NCBI RefSeq assembly: GCF_000423525.1
Contig: NZ_AUID01000021.1
Span: forward strand, 1-47,896
DNA from: Proteocatella sphenisci DSM 23131
GTDB taxonomy: Bacteria > Bacillota > Clostridia > Peptostreptococcales > Filifactoraceae
Direction of reading: 5' to 3'
DNA length: 47,896 nt
Positions within the stretch are counted from its first letter, which is position 1. Each line of letters starts with the position of its first letter. Of the stretch, positions 9,694 to 18,332 are shown piece by piece. The position numbers and the translations under genes were made by a program. Under the pieces are notes generated by a model. The model ran no database searches, was not told where the DNA came from, and saw only the letters and a program-made list of their open reading frames with translations.

Positions 9694-10746
9694 TTATTTT
9701 TTTATATTTTCTGATTCTTGTATTTCCCCAATATCATTTATAACCGACTGTACTTGCTGAATAAGCTCATCTTTATTAGGAATATAGTAAACATATTTCG
9801 ATGCAAAAATCTGGTTCTCAAGACCACCAAGTGCATATTCTGCAACAATTTCCGAAGCATCTGCACATAGAATTATACCTATCGGTTTATCGTCACCGTC
9901 GTCATTTACCTCATTTGCATAATAATTTACATACATATTCATCTGTCCAATATTTTCTGGTTTGAGACTCCCCATCTTCAAATCTATCAAAACATATGCT
10001 CTTAGGATTTTATTGTAAAACACCATATCTACATAGTAATGCGTATTTCCCAAAGTGATTCTCTGCTGCGAGCCTACGAACATAAAACCTCGACCCAGCT
10101 CAAGAAGAAACTTTTCTATTTTTACAATTAAGGCCTTTTCCAAATCTTTCTCAAGCATTGGTTTGTTTTCTGGAATACCTAAGAACTCAAATACATAGGG
10201 ATCTTTCAATATATCATTCGGTTTAGCATAAATAGCACCTTGCTTTGCAAGAGATAGTACCTTTTCCTTATTAACATCTCCATTAGAGAGTAAAAGTCTC
10301 TCAAATAAAGATGTATTAATCTGTCTTTTCAACTCACGTACAGACCAATTTGAGTTTTGTGCCTCCTGCTCGTAGAAAGATCTAGCATTTTTATCTGACA
10401 CCGAAAATAATTCACAGTAATGCGTAAAACTTAATTTGCCAGACAGTGACTGGCAAATTGGATAGTTTAAATATAACAGTCTCATATTTTGTAGATTAGA
10501 GCGCGAAAAACCTTTGCCAAGCTCCCTGGTCAGTTCTTTAGATAGCGACTTTAGTAATTGCTTGCCATACTCTGCCTTTTCTGAACCTGCTTGTTCGCTT
10601 TCTACAATAACTCTCCCGATATTCCAATAAGCTAATAAAAGTTCATTGTTTACGGTTCGCGCAACTTTTTCTCTTGCTTCAGTTAATATTTGCTTGATTT
10701 CATTTATAACAGATTGATTTTGAAGATCTAACATAACAATTCCCAT
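9694..10746 (-). CDS. YhcG/DUF1016-family PD-(D/E)XK nuclease
   Basis: Predicted nuclease of 350 residues. The N-terminal DUF1016 helical domain (YWNIGRVIVESEQ, GFSRSNLQNMRLLY) is followed by a PD-(D/E)XK core with YYVDMVFYN and YVLIDLKMG, in which the Asp and the D-x-K triad are intact, and the conserved GQMNMYVNYY helix. Family members are often found with restriction-modification and other defence genes. It lies 65 bp downstream of the PLD-helicase gene on the same strand, which supports a shared role in handling foreign DNA; that role is inference. An alternative start is the Met at MLDLQN four residues in. No methyltransferase is nearby. Confidence 0.82.
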   Translation of the reverse strand: MGIVMLDLQNQSVINEIKQILTEAREKVARTVNNELLLAYWNIGRVIVESEQAGSEKAEYGKQLLKSLSKELTRELGKGFSRSNLQNMRLLYLNYPICQSLSGKLSFTHYCELFSVSDKNARSFYEQEAQNSNWSVRELKRQINTSLFERLLLSNGDVNKEKVLSLAKQGAIYAKPNDILKDPYVFEFLGIPENKPMLEKDLEKALIVKIEKFLLELGRGFMFVGSQQRITLGNTHYYVDMVFYNKILRAYVLIDLKMGSLKPENIGQMNMYVNYYANEVNDDGDDKPIGIILCADASEIVAEYALGGLENQIFASKYVYYIPNKDELIQQVQSVINDIGEIQESENIKK

Positions 10747-10811
10747 CCTTTTAGTATTTCTAAAAAATTATTTTAGTTATCGCAGTTATTAAAATCATAT
10801 AAATTAAAAAT

Positions 10812-13800
10812 TTAATTCACAGATGTTTTCATTAAATACTTGGCTGGAGTTGGTTTTTCTAGTTTCCAAATAATGCTCATAGGTTTTGAGTCTTTGTGAC
10901 TTACATAGTCTGCTTTTCCTAAGAATGTGTACGGCATAGCCCCCAGAATATCGTTCTTTTGTTCTCTTACGAACAGTAACACTTGACTGTTCATTTTTTT
11001 ATGGTTTATATATCTTTGTCCAGTTTGCGAATTTTCAGCCGTCTTGCTTTGGCTCTGCCAGTGGAATAAGATATTATTTATTGAATAGTCTTCATACATG
11101 GTAGTTGGCGAGTAATGCTTTTCGCTTTTATTAAGCGTAATGAAGAAAATGTCAACATTTTTATCTTCTAAATATTTTACTCCTTGTACCATGCTTAATG
11201 GTTTCATATAGTCCATAGCTACCAAAATTTGATCTCTTGAGTAGTTACAATAAAGGTCCAACGGACACTCGAATCCAAGTTCGATCTTTTCATCTATAAA
11301 GTCTATTTCTTCATATCTGTATTCTAATAATTCTATAAACTCAGCTAACATATTTGGATTGTTTTTAAATATATCTAAAGCTTCTTTATGATTTGAAAAT
11401 CCGCATTCTTCTAATGGTTTTTGCCAGATTGTAAATTGAAGCATTTGGAGCATCCTTATCTCTCCTTGACTAAATTTTCTTAAGTCGAGGCCTTCTATAT
11501 CACTCAAAATGTTAATAATAAATTTAATCCATCTTCTTGAGTCTATATGACATATTCTCTTAAGTGCTTTTTCCATCACTTGTTCCAATTCTTCATTAAA
11601 ATCATCTTTAAGTCCTGCTCTTACGCATAATCTCGAGAACGTTCCCCATCTGTATATTTCTTTTTCGCTGAAGTGATAGTAATCTAAGAAATTTTTAAGA
11701 GTAATTGGAATTTCAGCATCTTCGCCATATGAAATTATTTTTGATACTATTCCCGCTGTAGTTCCGAGTGAACTTTTTATATTTTTCAGTATGGCTTCTT
11801 TCGCCTTTTTTTCAAGATGTATATAACATCCTTTTGGTACTGAAATAAAATCATCCTTTATTTCTCTTTCTACACTTCTGGAACTGTTTGATAAAAGTGA
11901 TCCTAATTTGTCTGAAAAATTATATTTTTTGTTTGCCATACCTATAAAATCTAGTACTGTAAGGCAGTCTTTGTTTTCTGCAAGTCTAAGTCCTCTTCCC
12001 AATTGCTGAAGAAATATTGTTATGCTTTCTGTAGGCCTCAGAAATAAAACCGTATTGATTTCCGGAATATCTACACCTTCATTATAAATATCTACTACAA
12101 AAATAAATTTAACATCTCCCCTTACAAGCTTTGCTTTAGCTGTATTTCTATCTTCTGTACCAGAATTCCCAGTAAGTGCAATAGAACTAATACCGCACTT
12201 ATTAAAATACTCTGCCATATATTGTGCATGATCTACTGTTACGCAAAAGCCTAAGCCTTTTACATCTCTCATATCCGCTATATATCTATCTAAAGAATTT
12301 ACAATAAGCTGTGCACGTTTTTGTGCAACTACGTTTTCGAGTTTTATTATACTACCGTCTTCGTCGTTCTTATATCCGGTATACAACTCCGAGAGTGCTT
12401 TTTTTTCATATCCACCTTTTGCCCATTTTAATGAATCCAAGTCTACAGTATCACTTACTCCAAAATATTGGAAAGGAGAAAGTAGTTTTCTCTCTATAGC
12501 TTCTGGAAGCCTTATTTCTGCTGCTATCCTGTTATCAAAATAATCAAGAATGCTCTCTCCGTCCATACGTTCTGGCGTAGCTGTCAGCCCAAGTAATATT
12601 TTAGGAGTAAAATGATCAAATATTACTTGATACGAATCTGCCTTGGCGTGATGAGTTTCATCAATTATTATGTAGTCATAAAAATCCTTTGAAAATTTAT
12701 CCCATAACTTTTGAGAATTAAGCGTCTGCACTGAAACAAAAAGGTGCTTTACATCCTTTGGCTTATATTCTCCTACAAATAATTCTCCAAAGTTGTTATC
12801 TTTCAAAATTCCCCTAAAGCAATTCATCGCCTGTTCAAGAATTTCTTTTCTATGAGTAACAAATAGTAAATTATTTTGTTTTTCTGGATTTTGAATGCAA
12901 TGATTTTTGTAATCAAAAGCTGAAATTACGGTCTTACCTGTTCCTGTCGCTGCCACAATGAGATTTTTGTAACTACCTCTTACAATTCTTTCTGTTTGCA
13001 ATTTATCCAGAATTTCTTGTTGGTATGGGTATGGTGTTACATCAAAATTGAACACCATACTATTTTTTTCCTTATAGTACCTCTCGGCCTCTAAAGCCAT
13101 TTCCAATTTCGCCTTACTCTCTCCTGTATAATCTTCAAACTCGTATGAATTCCAATACGATTCTAAAGTTGCTTCAATTTTTCTTATCGTTTGTTTGGAA
13201 TCTTTTTCTGTAAGCTTTACATTCCATTCCAGTCCACCTGATATCGCTGCATTCGATAAATTCGATGAACCAACATACGCTGTAGTAAATCCTGTGTCTC
13301 TATAAAAAACATATGTTTTAGCATGTAATCTCGTTCTTTTTGTATCATAAGATACTCGTATTTGAGTGTTTTGAAGCTTTCTGAGTTCTTCAACTGCTTT
13401 TAAGTCTGTGGCTCCCATATATGAAGTAGTTATTATTCTCAGCTCTCCACCATTTTGCGTAAACTCTCTTAATTCTTCTATTATCTTTACCAAACCACTC
13501 CATTTTATAAAAGAAACCAACATATCTATTCGATTACTTGAAACTATCTCTTTTTTCAATTCTGTATACATACTCGGTTCGTGTCCTGAGCCTGTAAAAA
13601 GAGAAGTCATAGACATTGAAGTCTCCGGCCTGACTACTTCTGTAGAATTGGTAATTGCATTAATATTGTTTTTAGAATCCAATATAGCTAGTAACTGTTC
13701 AGCTCTTTCATCTACAGCAAAATCATCGAAATCTAAGTCTCCAACTGTCTCTGAAATCACATTAACTATCTTATTAACTAATTCTATTTTACTTTTTACT

Positions 13801-13985
13801 ACTTCTTTTCCGTCATTGATTTGATTTAGACCCTTTTCAATTATTTCTGTTATGTATTTTGCTAATATAGTTGAGGACTCTGCTTCATCTATCTTCTCAA
13901 CCGTCTTGATAATATCTTTATTATCGTCAAGCGCTCTACCTATATCCCTACTTATTACCTGCTCATAAATTCCCCGTTTCAACAT
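10812..13985 (-). CDS. PLD-nuclease/superfamily II helicase with DUF3427 C-terminus
   Basis: Protein of 1057 residues with three parts. A phospholipase-D-like nuclease domain occupies about residues 130-290 (HAKTYVFYRD with the HxK motif, then GSSNLSNAA). The helicase core follows: Walker A ATGTGKT near 347, DETHH near 445, LTATPERMD near 467, and QQLGRGLR near 662. The last 350 residues are the DUF3427-type region. It should use ATP to translocate on nucleic acid and cleave through the PLD site; the architecture is known from bacterial defence islands. The start at 13985 has AAAGGTGGG 6 bp upstream; an upstream Met 36 bp earlier has no such site. The region before it is AT-rich with no neighbouring gene in the same direction. 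Confidence 0.85.
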   Translation of the reverse strand: MLKRGIYEQVISRDIGRALDDNKDIIKTVEKIDEAESSTILAKYITEIIEKGLNQINDGKEVVKSKIELVNKIVNVISETVGDLDFDDFAVDERAEQLLAILDSKNNINAITNSTEVVRPETSMSMTSLFTGSGHEPSMYTELKKEIVSSNRIDMLVSFIKWSGLVKIIEELREFTQNGGELRIITTSYMGATDLKAVEELRKLQNTQIRVSYDTKRTRLHAKTYVFYRDTGFTTAYVGSSNLSNAAISGGLEWNVKLTEKDSKQTIRKIEATLESYWNSYEFEDYTGESKAKLEMALEAERYYKEKNSMVFNFDVTPYPYQQEILDKLQTERIVRGSYKNLIVAATGTGKTVISAFDYKNHCIQNPEKQNNLLFVTHRKEILEQAMNCFRGILKDNNFGELFVGEYKPKDVKHLFVSVQTLNSQKLWDKFSKDFYDYIIIDETHHAKADSYQVIFDHFTPKILLGLTATPERMDGESILDYFDNRIAAEIRLPEAIERKLLSPFQYFGVSDTVDLDSLKWAKGGYEKKALSELYTGYKNDEDGSIIKLENVVAQKRAQLIVNSLDRYIADMRDVKGLGFCVTVDHAQYMAEYFNKCGISSIALTGNSGTEDRNTAKAKLVRGDVKFIFVVDIYNEGVDIPEINTVLFLRPTESITIFLQQLGRGLRLAENKDCLTVLDFIGMANKKYNFSDKLGSLLSNSSRSVEREIKDDFISVPKGCYIHLEKKAKEAILKNIKSSLGTTAGIVSKIISYGEDAEIPITLKNFLDYYHFSEKEIYRWGTFSRLCVRAGLKDDFNEELEQVMEKALKRICHIDSRRWIKFIINILSDIEGLDLRKFSQGEIRMLQMLQFTIWQKPLEECGFSNHKEALDIFKNNPNMLAEFIELLEYRYEEIDFIDEKIELGFECPLDLYCNYSRDQILVAMDYMKPLSMVQGVKYLEDKNVDIFFITLNKSEKHYSPTTMYEDYSINNILFHWQSQSKTAENSQTGQRYINHKKMNSQVLLFVREQKNDILGAMPYTFLGKADYVSHKDSKPMSIIWKLEKPTPAKYLMKTSVN

Positions 13986-14114
13986 AATATCCCACCTTTT
14001 TGCATAAATTTGAACGCACAATTGTCTTCCTTAAGTATAACATATTAGAAATTTATTTAAACAGCATATTAGTTTGAAATTCATATAAGTAAAAACAAGA
14101 GAAAAAGACGCAAT

Positions 14115-14147
14115 AAAAAATCAGCGTCTCAACGGCGCTGATTTTTT
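14115..14147. terminator. Bidirectional intrinsic terminator
   Basis: AAAAAATCAGCG and CGCTGATTTTTT form a perfect 12-bp stem with a 9-nt loop, with A- and T-runs on both sides. It lies past the permease remnants and is the likely end of transcription coming from the btu operon. The stretch 14022-14114 holds nothing else recognisable. Confidence 0.75.
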
Positions 14148-14181
14148 ATAAAATACACATGAATTTTTATATTTTTATCTT

Positions 14182-14424
14182 TTATTTCGTAAATTTGCTT
14201 TTTCTTGAATAGTATATAGCCAGTCCTATTACTGTAATAACAAGTCCTATAGCTGCATTGAGCGGCTGAGTGAACAAGGTGTTTATAACTATATATGCTC
14301 CACCTGCTATTGCTATTATAGGTATGATTGGATATAGTGACACTCTGTATGGTCTGTGTAGATCTGGCTGTTGTTTTCTAAGTATGGATACTGATATTAC
14401 AGCAAGCAGGAGTCCTGCGTTTGC
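14182..14424 (-). pseudogene. 3' remnant of an APC amino-acid permease
   Basis: This segment is a second copy of the C-terminal end of the permease at 18333-19691: long runs are identical (for example the part encoding NTLFTQPLNAAIGLVIT), and both end at the same TTA stop context. Relative to the intact copy exactly 90 bp are missing, bounded by ACTGATA direct repeats (14390-14396 here; 18541 and 18631 in the intact gene), which suggests slippage deletion. The first 370 or so codons are absent. It is clearly broken and non-functional. Confidence 0.9.
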
Positions 14425-14575
14425 ATATCTGCTTGTACTTGTTCTGGGTAAGTTTTACATTATAAGTACGGTTGCATGGCAGGTGACTCTTTGGATAATA
14501 CTTGTGTGCCAGGGGTATCTTGCGATAGGTCCGCTGTTTGCCATCCCAAGGACTGCGACGGTTCTTTTTTACTCA
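14425..14575 (+). pseudogene. Internal remnant of a brnQ branched-chain amino-acid transporter
   Basis: Translating the plus strand gives about 45 residues ending in YLAIGPLFAIPRTATVLF, which carries the GPLFA-PRTATV signature of the BrnQ/LIVCS family (sodium- or proton-coupled Leu/Ile/Val uptake). There is no start, the preceding helices are missing, and it is fused at about 14424 to the antisense permease remnant. After the signature the reading frame runs directly into the 3' end of the btuF gene. It is a gene fragment, not a working protein. Confidence 0.75.
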
Positions 14576-15678
14576 AGTGATTCCAAGGGTCCAAATCCAC
14601 CGAACGTGTCTTTCATCTGCTGGTAGAATGACTTTCCCAGAAGCGTCTCATATATCTCGTCTGCTTTTTCCTCTGGATCCAGGTCTGCAAATGCTTCCGG
14701 ATATACGGTCTTGCCTGTGAAGTATGCGTTTACCATGGCTGTATCTATGTTTGTAGTAAGGAAGTTGTATGGCATCTGCCCGTATACTTTGTGATTCCTG
14801 AATGCACTGAGCGATTCATAAAACTCTTTGTTGTTCATGTAGTCTTCTTTTACGTGAACAAGTCCATTCAGATCCAGGAAGATAAACTCGGGGTCCCATA
14901 CGAAAAGCTGTTCTTTGTCTATCATAAGGCTTCCTGTTTTTCCGGTTTCATCTGCTACGTTGTCTACATTGAGCGAGTCAAATATCACAAAGCCTCCCCT
15001 TGTGCTTTCTATGCCTTTGGCTCCCTTGCTTCCCAGTGCTCCTACATATGCCTGTGCCCTATCTTGTGTCTCTATGCTCTCAGTCCGCTCTTTGAGGTCC
15101 TTTGCGCACGACTGCATGTATGAAACTACTGTTTCTGCTTTTTCCTGCGTTCCCATTACTTCTCCGATTATATTTAGCGACTGGTATACCTGCTCGTCAA
15201 AAAGCCCGTTTGCTCCGTATCCTATTGCTATTACAGGTATTCCCAGCGTGCTTTGCAGCTCGTCTGGATTTTCATATGTCGTAAATATCACGTCCGGTGA
15301 TACTCCAAGGATCTTTTCAGGGTCGTTTCCGCCATTTGGTCCACCCTGTCCGATCACAGGAAGAGATCTGAAGATCTCCTGATTTATCTGTGTGTATGGT
15401 CTTCCCGGTGCGTCTTCATGCTCTACGGCCTCTACACCTGCAAGTTTTTCAAGATCAGCTGAGTATGCGTAGAGTCTCAGTGCGCCTACGCCTGTAACTG
15501 CGACTTTTGATACTGAACCGAGAATTTCTACTTCACGTCCCAATATGTCAGCGATAAGCTTTTTTTCCGTTGAATCTGGCTGTGATTCTGCTGAACCTGC
15601 GCTTCCTGTACAGCCTGTAAGCGTCATGAGGGACGCTAATAATGTAATGATGAGTAAGCAGTTTATGATTTTTTTCAT
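14569..15678 (-). CDS. btuF: Periplasmic-type binding lipoprotein of cobalamin ABC importer
   Basis: Solute-binding lipoprotein of 369 residues. Residues 1-23 are a signal peptide with lipobox LTGC. The mature part has the two-lobe class III fold signs of the BtuF/FepB family: VAVTGVGALRLYAY in lobe 1, PDVIFTTYENPDELQ before the rigid helix, and the C-terminal lobe with NHKVYGQMPYNFL. It captures the corrinoid outside the membrane and passes it to BtuC. It is the last gene of the riboswitch operon, 8 bp after btuD. The family also handles siderophores and heme; cobalamin is chosen because of the riboswitch 2.3 kb upstream. The 3' end abuts the brnQ remnant. Confidence 0.82.
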   Translation of the reverse strand: MKKIINCLLIITLLASLMTLTGCTGSAGSAESQPDSTEKKLIADILGREVEILGSVSKVAVTGVGALRLYAYSADLEKLAGVEAVEHEDAPGRPYTQINQEIFRSLPVIGQGGPNGGNDPEKILGVSPDVIFTTYENPDELQSTLGIPVIAIGYGANGLFDEQVYQSLNIIGEVMGTQEKAETVVSYMQSCAKDLKERTESIETQDRAQAYVGALGSKGAKGIESTRGGFVIFDSLNVDNVADETGKTGSLMIDKEQLFVWDPEFIFLDLNGLVHVKEDYMNNKEFYESLSAFRNHKVYGQMPYNFLTTNIDTAMVNAYFTGKTVYPEAFADLDPEEKADEIYETLLGKSFYQQMKDTFGGFGPLESLE

Positions 15679-15686
15679 TTTTCCTC

Positions 15687-16439
15687 CTATTTAGGTACTA
15701 CCACTGTATGATTTTCACATTTTATTATGTTCACCGGCACTGAGTATATTTCTTCTATATTCGAGGCCGTTATTATCTCTTTTCCGCCGGCTGCAAAAAC
15801 TCCCTTGTCCTTCATGAGTATGAATCTGTCTGCATAGCGCAGGGCGAGGTTTATGTCGTGCATTGCCACTATGGCTGTAAGATGATTTTCTCTTACTGCT
15901 TTTTTGATTACGTCAAGTACATCGAGCTGATTCCTCAGGTCGAGATGATTCGTTGGCTCGTCCATAAGTATGACTTTGGGATTCTGTGCTATGGCTCTCG
16001 CTATCATTACCATCTGCAGTTCGCCGCCGCTCAGCTCGTCTATGTACCTATTTTCATATCTTTTCAGCCCCAGGCTTTCTATTGCTCTGTGTGCTATCTC
16101 TATGTCTTCTCTTGTGGCATCCCATTTTATATAGGGTTTTCTTCCAAGAAGTATGGCATTGAATACTTTTATCCGGTTGCTGACTTTCCTCTGTTCTACA
16201 TAGCTCATCTTTTGGGCAAGCTCTTTGCGGGAATGGTCTCTGGTGCATCTGTTTTCTATCAGCACGGTCCCTTTTTCCGGTTCGAGGATCAGATTTATGC
16301 ATTTCAAAAGAGTGGTCTTGCCTGTCCCATTTGTTCCAAGCACTGCAACGAACTCTTCCGGTGCCGCCCTGAAGCAGATGTCTTCGAGTACGGGATTTCC
16401 TGGATATGAAAATTCTACTCCTTCGATACTTAATCTCAT
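15687..16439 (-). CDS. btuD: ATP-binding subunit of cobalamin-type ABC importer
   Basis: FecE/BtuD-type ATPase of 250 residues. Walker A is GTNGTGKTTLLK (residues 34-45), the signature is LSGGELQMVMIARAI, Walker B is VILMDEPTNHLD, and the switch His is in VAMHDINLAL. It dimerises under BtuC and powers import. Its ATG overlaps the btuC stop by 4 bp (ATGA), implying translational coupling. Confidence 0.88.
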   Translation of the reverse strand: MRLSIEGVEFSYPGNPVLEDICFRAAPEEFVAVLGTNGTGKTTLLKCINLILEPEKGTVLIENRCTRDHSRKELAQKMSYVEQRKVSNRIKVFNAILLGRKPYIKWDATREDIEIAHRAIESLGLKRYENRYIDELSGGELQMVMIARAIAQNPKVILMDEPTNHLDLRNQLDVLDVIKKAVRENHLTAIVAMHDINLALRYADRFILMKDKGVFAAGGKEIITASNIEEIYSVPVNIIKCENHTVVVPK

Positions 16440-17488
16440 TTCTGTTTTGCTCCTTTCATAAGAAGATACAGGAACAGCGGTGCCCCCAGAAAGGAGGTTA
16501 TGGTCCCTACGGGAAGCACTATAGGTGCTATGATTGTCCTTGCTGCCGTGTCTGATACGAGAAGTATGAGGCTTCCTGTCAGAACTGCTGATGGTATAAG
16601 CAGCCTGTGATCCTCTCCTGTCAGCCTTCTCATTATCTGAGGCGCTATAAGTCCTACAAATCCTATTATTCCCACGAATGAGACAGTGACTGCTGTTATG
16701 AGCGATGCCAGGAACATCCCTGTAAATCTCAGATTTTCTACGTTTACCCCGAGGCTCTTTGCAGTTGCTTCTCCGCTGTCAAGGGCATTATAGTTCCATC
16801 TGTTGAACAGAAAGTAAAGTGTTCCGGCTGCTACTGTAATACTCATTATCCCCAGTTCTTTCCAGGTTATCCTCCCCAGGTCTCCAAATGTCCAAAACAC
16901 CATGGATGCTATCTGGACGTCGTCGGCAAAGTACTGTAGAAGGGTTGATCCTGCAGTAAAAAGAGAGCCTATTGCAACTCCTGCAAGTACTACTGATTCC
17001 GGGGTAAATCCTCTGTTTCTGGCCAGGGCCAGTATCCATGTCATAGCTATCATAGAGAATGAAAATGCAAATATGCTCACCATATACGGGTTCTCGATGA
17101 ATATGGGATTTGCTGAGGAGCTGTTGTATCTCCCTTCTCCTGCCAGAACAATGGAGAGGTTGGCTCCAAATGCGGCTGCATTTGATATACCCAGCGTGGA
17201 TGGTGATGCTATAGGATTTTTGAGGCTTGTCTGCATTATGCATCCTGAGACGGCAAGTCCTGCTCCTGCAACGATACCTCCCAGGATTCGAGGCAGCCTT
17301 ATCTTCCATATTACGATATCTGCAAATTTATCTCCCTGAAGGATCAGGGTTTTTAATACGCTGCCAATATGTGCCTGGGCCGAACCTGTGTTTAGTGCGA
17401 TATATGCACAAACCATGATTGCCAGAGCCAGCGCCGAGAGTATATATCTGTTTCTCTGTGTCTGCTGTTCATAGGCGTTCTTTATCAT
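16436..17488 (-). CDS. btuC: Permease subunit of cobalamin-type ABC importer (FecCD family)
   Basis: Membrane permease of 350 residues with about nine to ten hydrophobic segments, the normal size of the BtuC/FecCD family. The motifs IRLPRILGGIVAGAGLAVSG near residue 65 and GFVGLIAPQIMRRLTG near residue 270 (the loop contacting the ATPase) are conserved. It forms the translocation path for the substrate. It overlaps trmO upstream and btuD downstream by 4 bp each, so trmO, btuC and btuD form a tightly coupled unit. Siderophore transport cannot be excluded from the protein alone; the cobalamin riboswitch decides the assignment. Confidence 0.87.
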   Translation of the reverse strand: MIKNAYEQQTQRNRYILSALALAIMVCAYIALNTGSAQAHIGSVLKTLILQGDKFADIVIWKIRLPRILGGIVAGAGLAVSGCIMQTSLKNPIASPSTLGISNAAAFGANLSIVLAGEGRYNSSSANPIFIENPYMVSIFAFSFSMIAMTWILALARNRGFTPESVVLAGVAIGSLFTAGSTLLQYFADDVQIASMVFWTFGDLGRITWKELGIMSITVAAGTLYFLFNRWNYNALDSGEATAKSLGVNVENLRFTGMFLASLITAVTVSFVGIIGFVGLIAPQIMRRLTGEDHRLLIPSAVLTGSLILLVSDTAARTIIAPIVLPVGTITSFLGAPLFLYLLMKGAKQK

Positions 17489-17907
17489 GATTCTTGCTCA
17501 TTCTTTTCATTTTCCAGGCTGTCCATTGCAGGTATATATATCTTTATGTCCAGAAGCGGGCTGTTGTCTAAGGCATCAAGTCCTACGACTTCAAGTTTTT
17601 CCTCATCTATGCTCATTATTTTTGCTACGTTGAGAGCAAGCGGGTTTGGACGGTTTGGAGAACGGGTCGCAAAAACTCCGTATTCCCTGTCTTTTCCCGG
17701 TGGAACTGTCCTCAGAGCTGCCCTGTCTGCCCTATCTCCCCAGTAGATCACCACTATGTTCTGGCCTTCTTCGAGTCCGTACATGGCATCTCTGAATTCA
17801 GGAAACATCTCCAGGATCATAGTTTCTTTTGACAGCTTTCCCTGTCTTGGCGCTTCCCCTTTTACCTTGTAAGGGCTTTTGATTTTTCCAATCTCTTTTA
17901 ATATCAT
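17485..17907 (-). CDS. trmO: TrmO/TsaA-family SAM-dependent methyltransferase
   Basis: Protein of 140 residues with the UPF0066 beta-barrel fold. VFATRSPNRPNPLALNVAK holds the family's RSPxRPNP SAM-binding motif, and the N-terminal IGKIKSPYK strand and the LDALDNSPLLDIKIYIP end are typical. TrmO N6-methylates t6A37 of tRNA-Thr in enterobacteria; short stand-alone members in anaerobes often accompany Fec/Btu-type transporters and may have another substrate. The ATG at 17907 has GGAGG 6 bp upstream; the frame stays open further upstream but that part is the riboswitch. As first gene after the B12 riboswitch, its expression should fall when cobalamin is plentiful. A link between this enzyme and corrinoid metabolism is inference. 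Confidence 0.83.
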   Translation of the reverse strand: MILKEIGKIKSPYKVKGEAPRQGKLSKETMILEMFPEFRDAMYGLEEGQNIVVIYWGDRADRAALRTVPPGKDREYGVFATRSPNRPNPLALNVAKIMSIDEEKLEVVGLDALDNSPLLDIKIYIPAMDSLENEKNEQES

Positions 17908-17928
17908 ATTTTCCTCCAAAAAAATAAA

Positions 17929-17949
17929 CATCCCTGTGACACAGAAATG
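17929..17949 (-). terminator. Riboswitch-controlled terminator
   Basis: A 9-bp stem with two G-U pairs and a GTC loop is followed by TTTATTTTTTT, which runs directly into the GGAGG of trmO. It forms the off-state of the cobalamin riboswitch. Confidence 0.8.
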
Positions 17950-18171
17950 CTTAAAGTTACAGACAGATTTATCCGCCTTTGCTTTACACAGATCCCGTCT
18001 CTCGCAGGATTGCGTGTTGTTTATAAGCAGGTCTACCGGCTCAAGCTTCATCATTGTTTCAACCTTCCCGGTTTCCCAGTGGCATACTGAAACAACTCTT
18101 CTTTTACGGTGGCGGGACCGCGTGGGCATTTAACCCAACTTCCCTTTTAAGCCCTTTGTAATACATAGGGC
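17929..18171 (-). ncRNA. Cobalamin (B12) riboswitch with terminator expression platform
   Basis: On the minus strand the conserved core appears in order: a GCCC...GGGC stem (from 18171), TTAAAAGGGAA, the GCGGTCCCGCCACCGT block, GCCACTG, GGGAAGG and the B12 box GAGCCGGTAGACCTGC (ending at 18027). These match the Rfam RF00174 pattern as I know it. The aptamer is followed at 17949-17929 by a 9-bp hairpin (CATTTCTGT/ACAGGGATG) with a T-rich run that reaches the trmO ribosome site, so binding of adenosylcobalamin or a related corrinoid should stop transcription before trmO-btuCDF. Confidence 0.92.
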
Positions 18172-18228
18172 ACTTATATACAGAGATATAATCTCAAACA
18201 CTATTCAATTTTCATAATTTTCGTTTTT

Positions 18229-18257
18229 AGCATATCACAATTACTTTTCGATGTCAA
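18229..18257 (-). promoter_or_regulatory. Promoter of the trmO-btu operon
   Basis: On the minus strand TTGACA (18257-18252) and TATGCT (18234-18229) are separated by 17 bp, placing the start of transcription about 50 bp before the riboswitch stem. An AT-rich imperfect palindrome at 18256-18276 (half-site AATTGAAAATG) resembles a Fur box and touches the -35 element. Confidence 0.75.
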
Positions 18258-18261
18258 TTGA

Positions 18262-18306
18262 AAATGACTCTCAATTCAGGGTTCTTATCTGAAATGAGAG
18301 TCATTT
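18262..18306. terminator. Long hairpin between the permease and the btu operon
   Basis: AAATGACTCTCA and TGAGAGTCATTT form a 12-bp stem that extends inward through TTCAG/CTGAA. It is the likely end of the permease transcript on the minus strand, although the T-run after it is short. It overlaps the Fur-like palindrome before the btu promoter. Confidence 0.6.
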
Positions 18307-18332
18307 GGTTTTTATATTATTTTATCAATGGT

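Noticed and set aside
14270-14626. Open frame of 118 codons on the plus strand taken as a membrane protein gene
   Set aside because: Its first half is the antisense of the APC permease remnant, the middle is a brnQ fragment and the end is antisense to btuF; it is a chance fusion of fragments without a ribosome site.
17908-18129. N-terminal extension of the trmO frame by 74 codons
   Set aside because: This part is the cobalamin riboswitch and its terminator; the GGAGG site and family length both favour the ATG at 17907.
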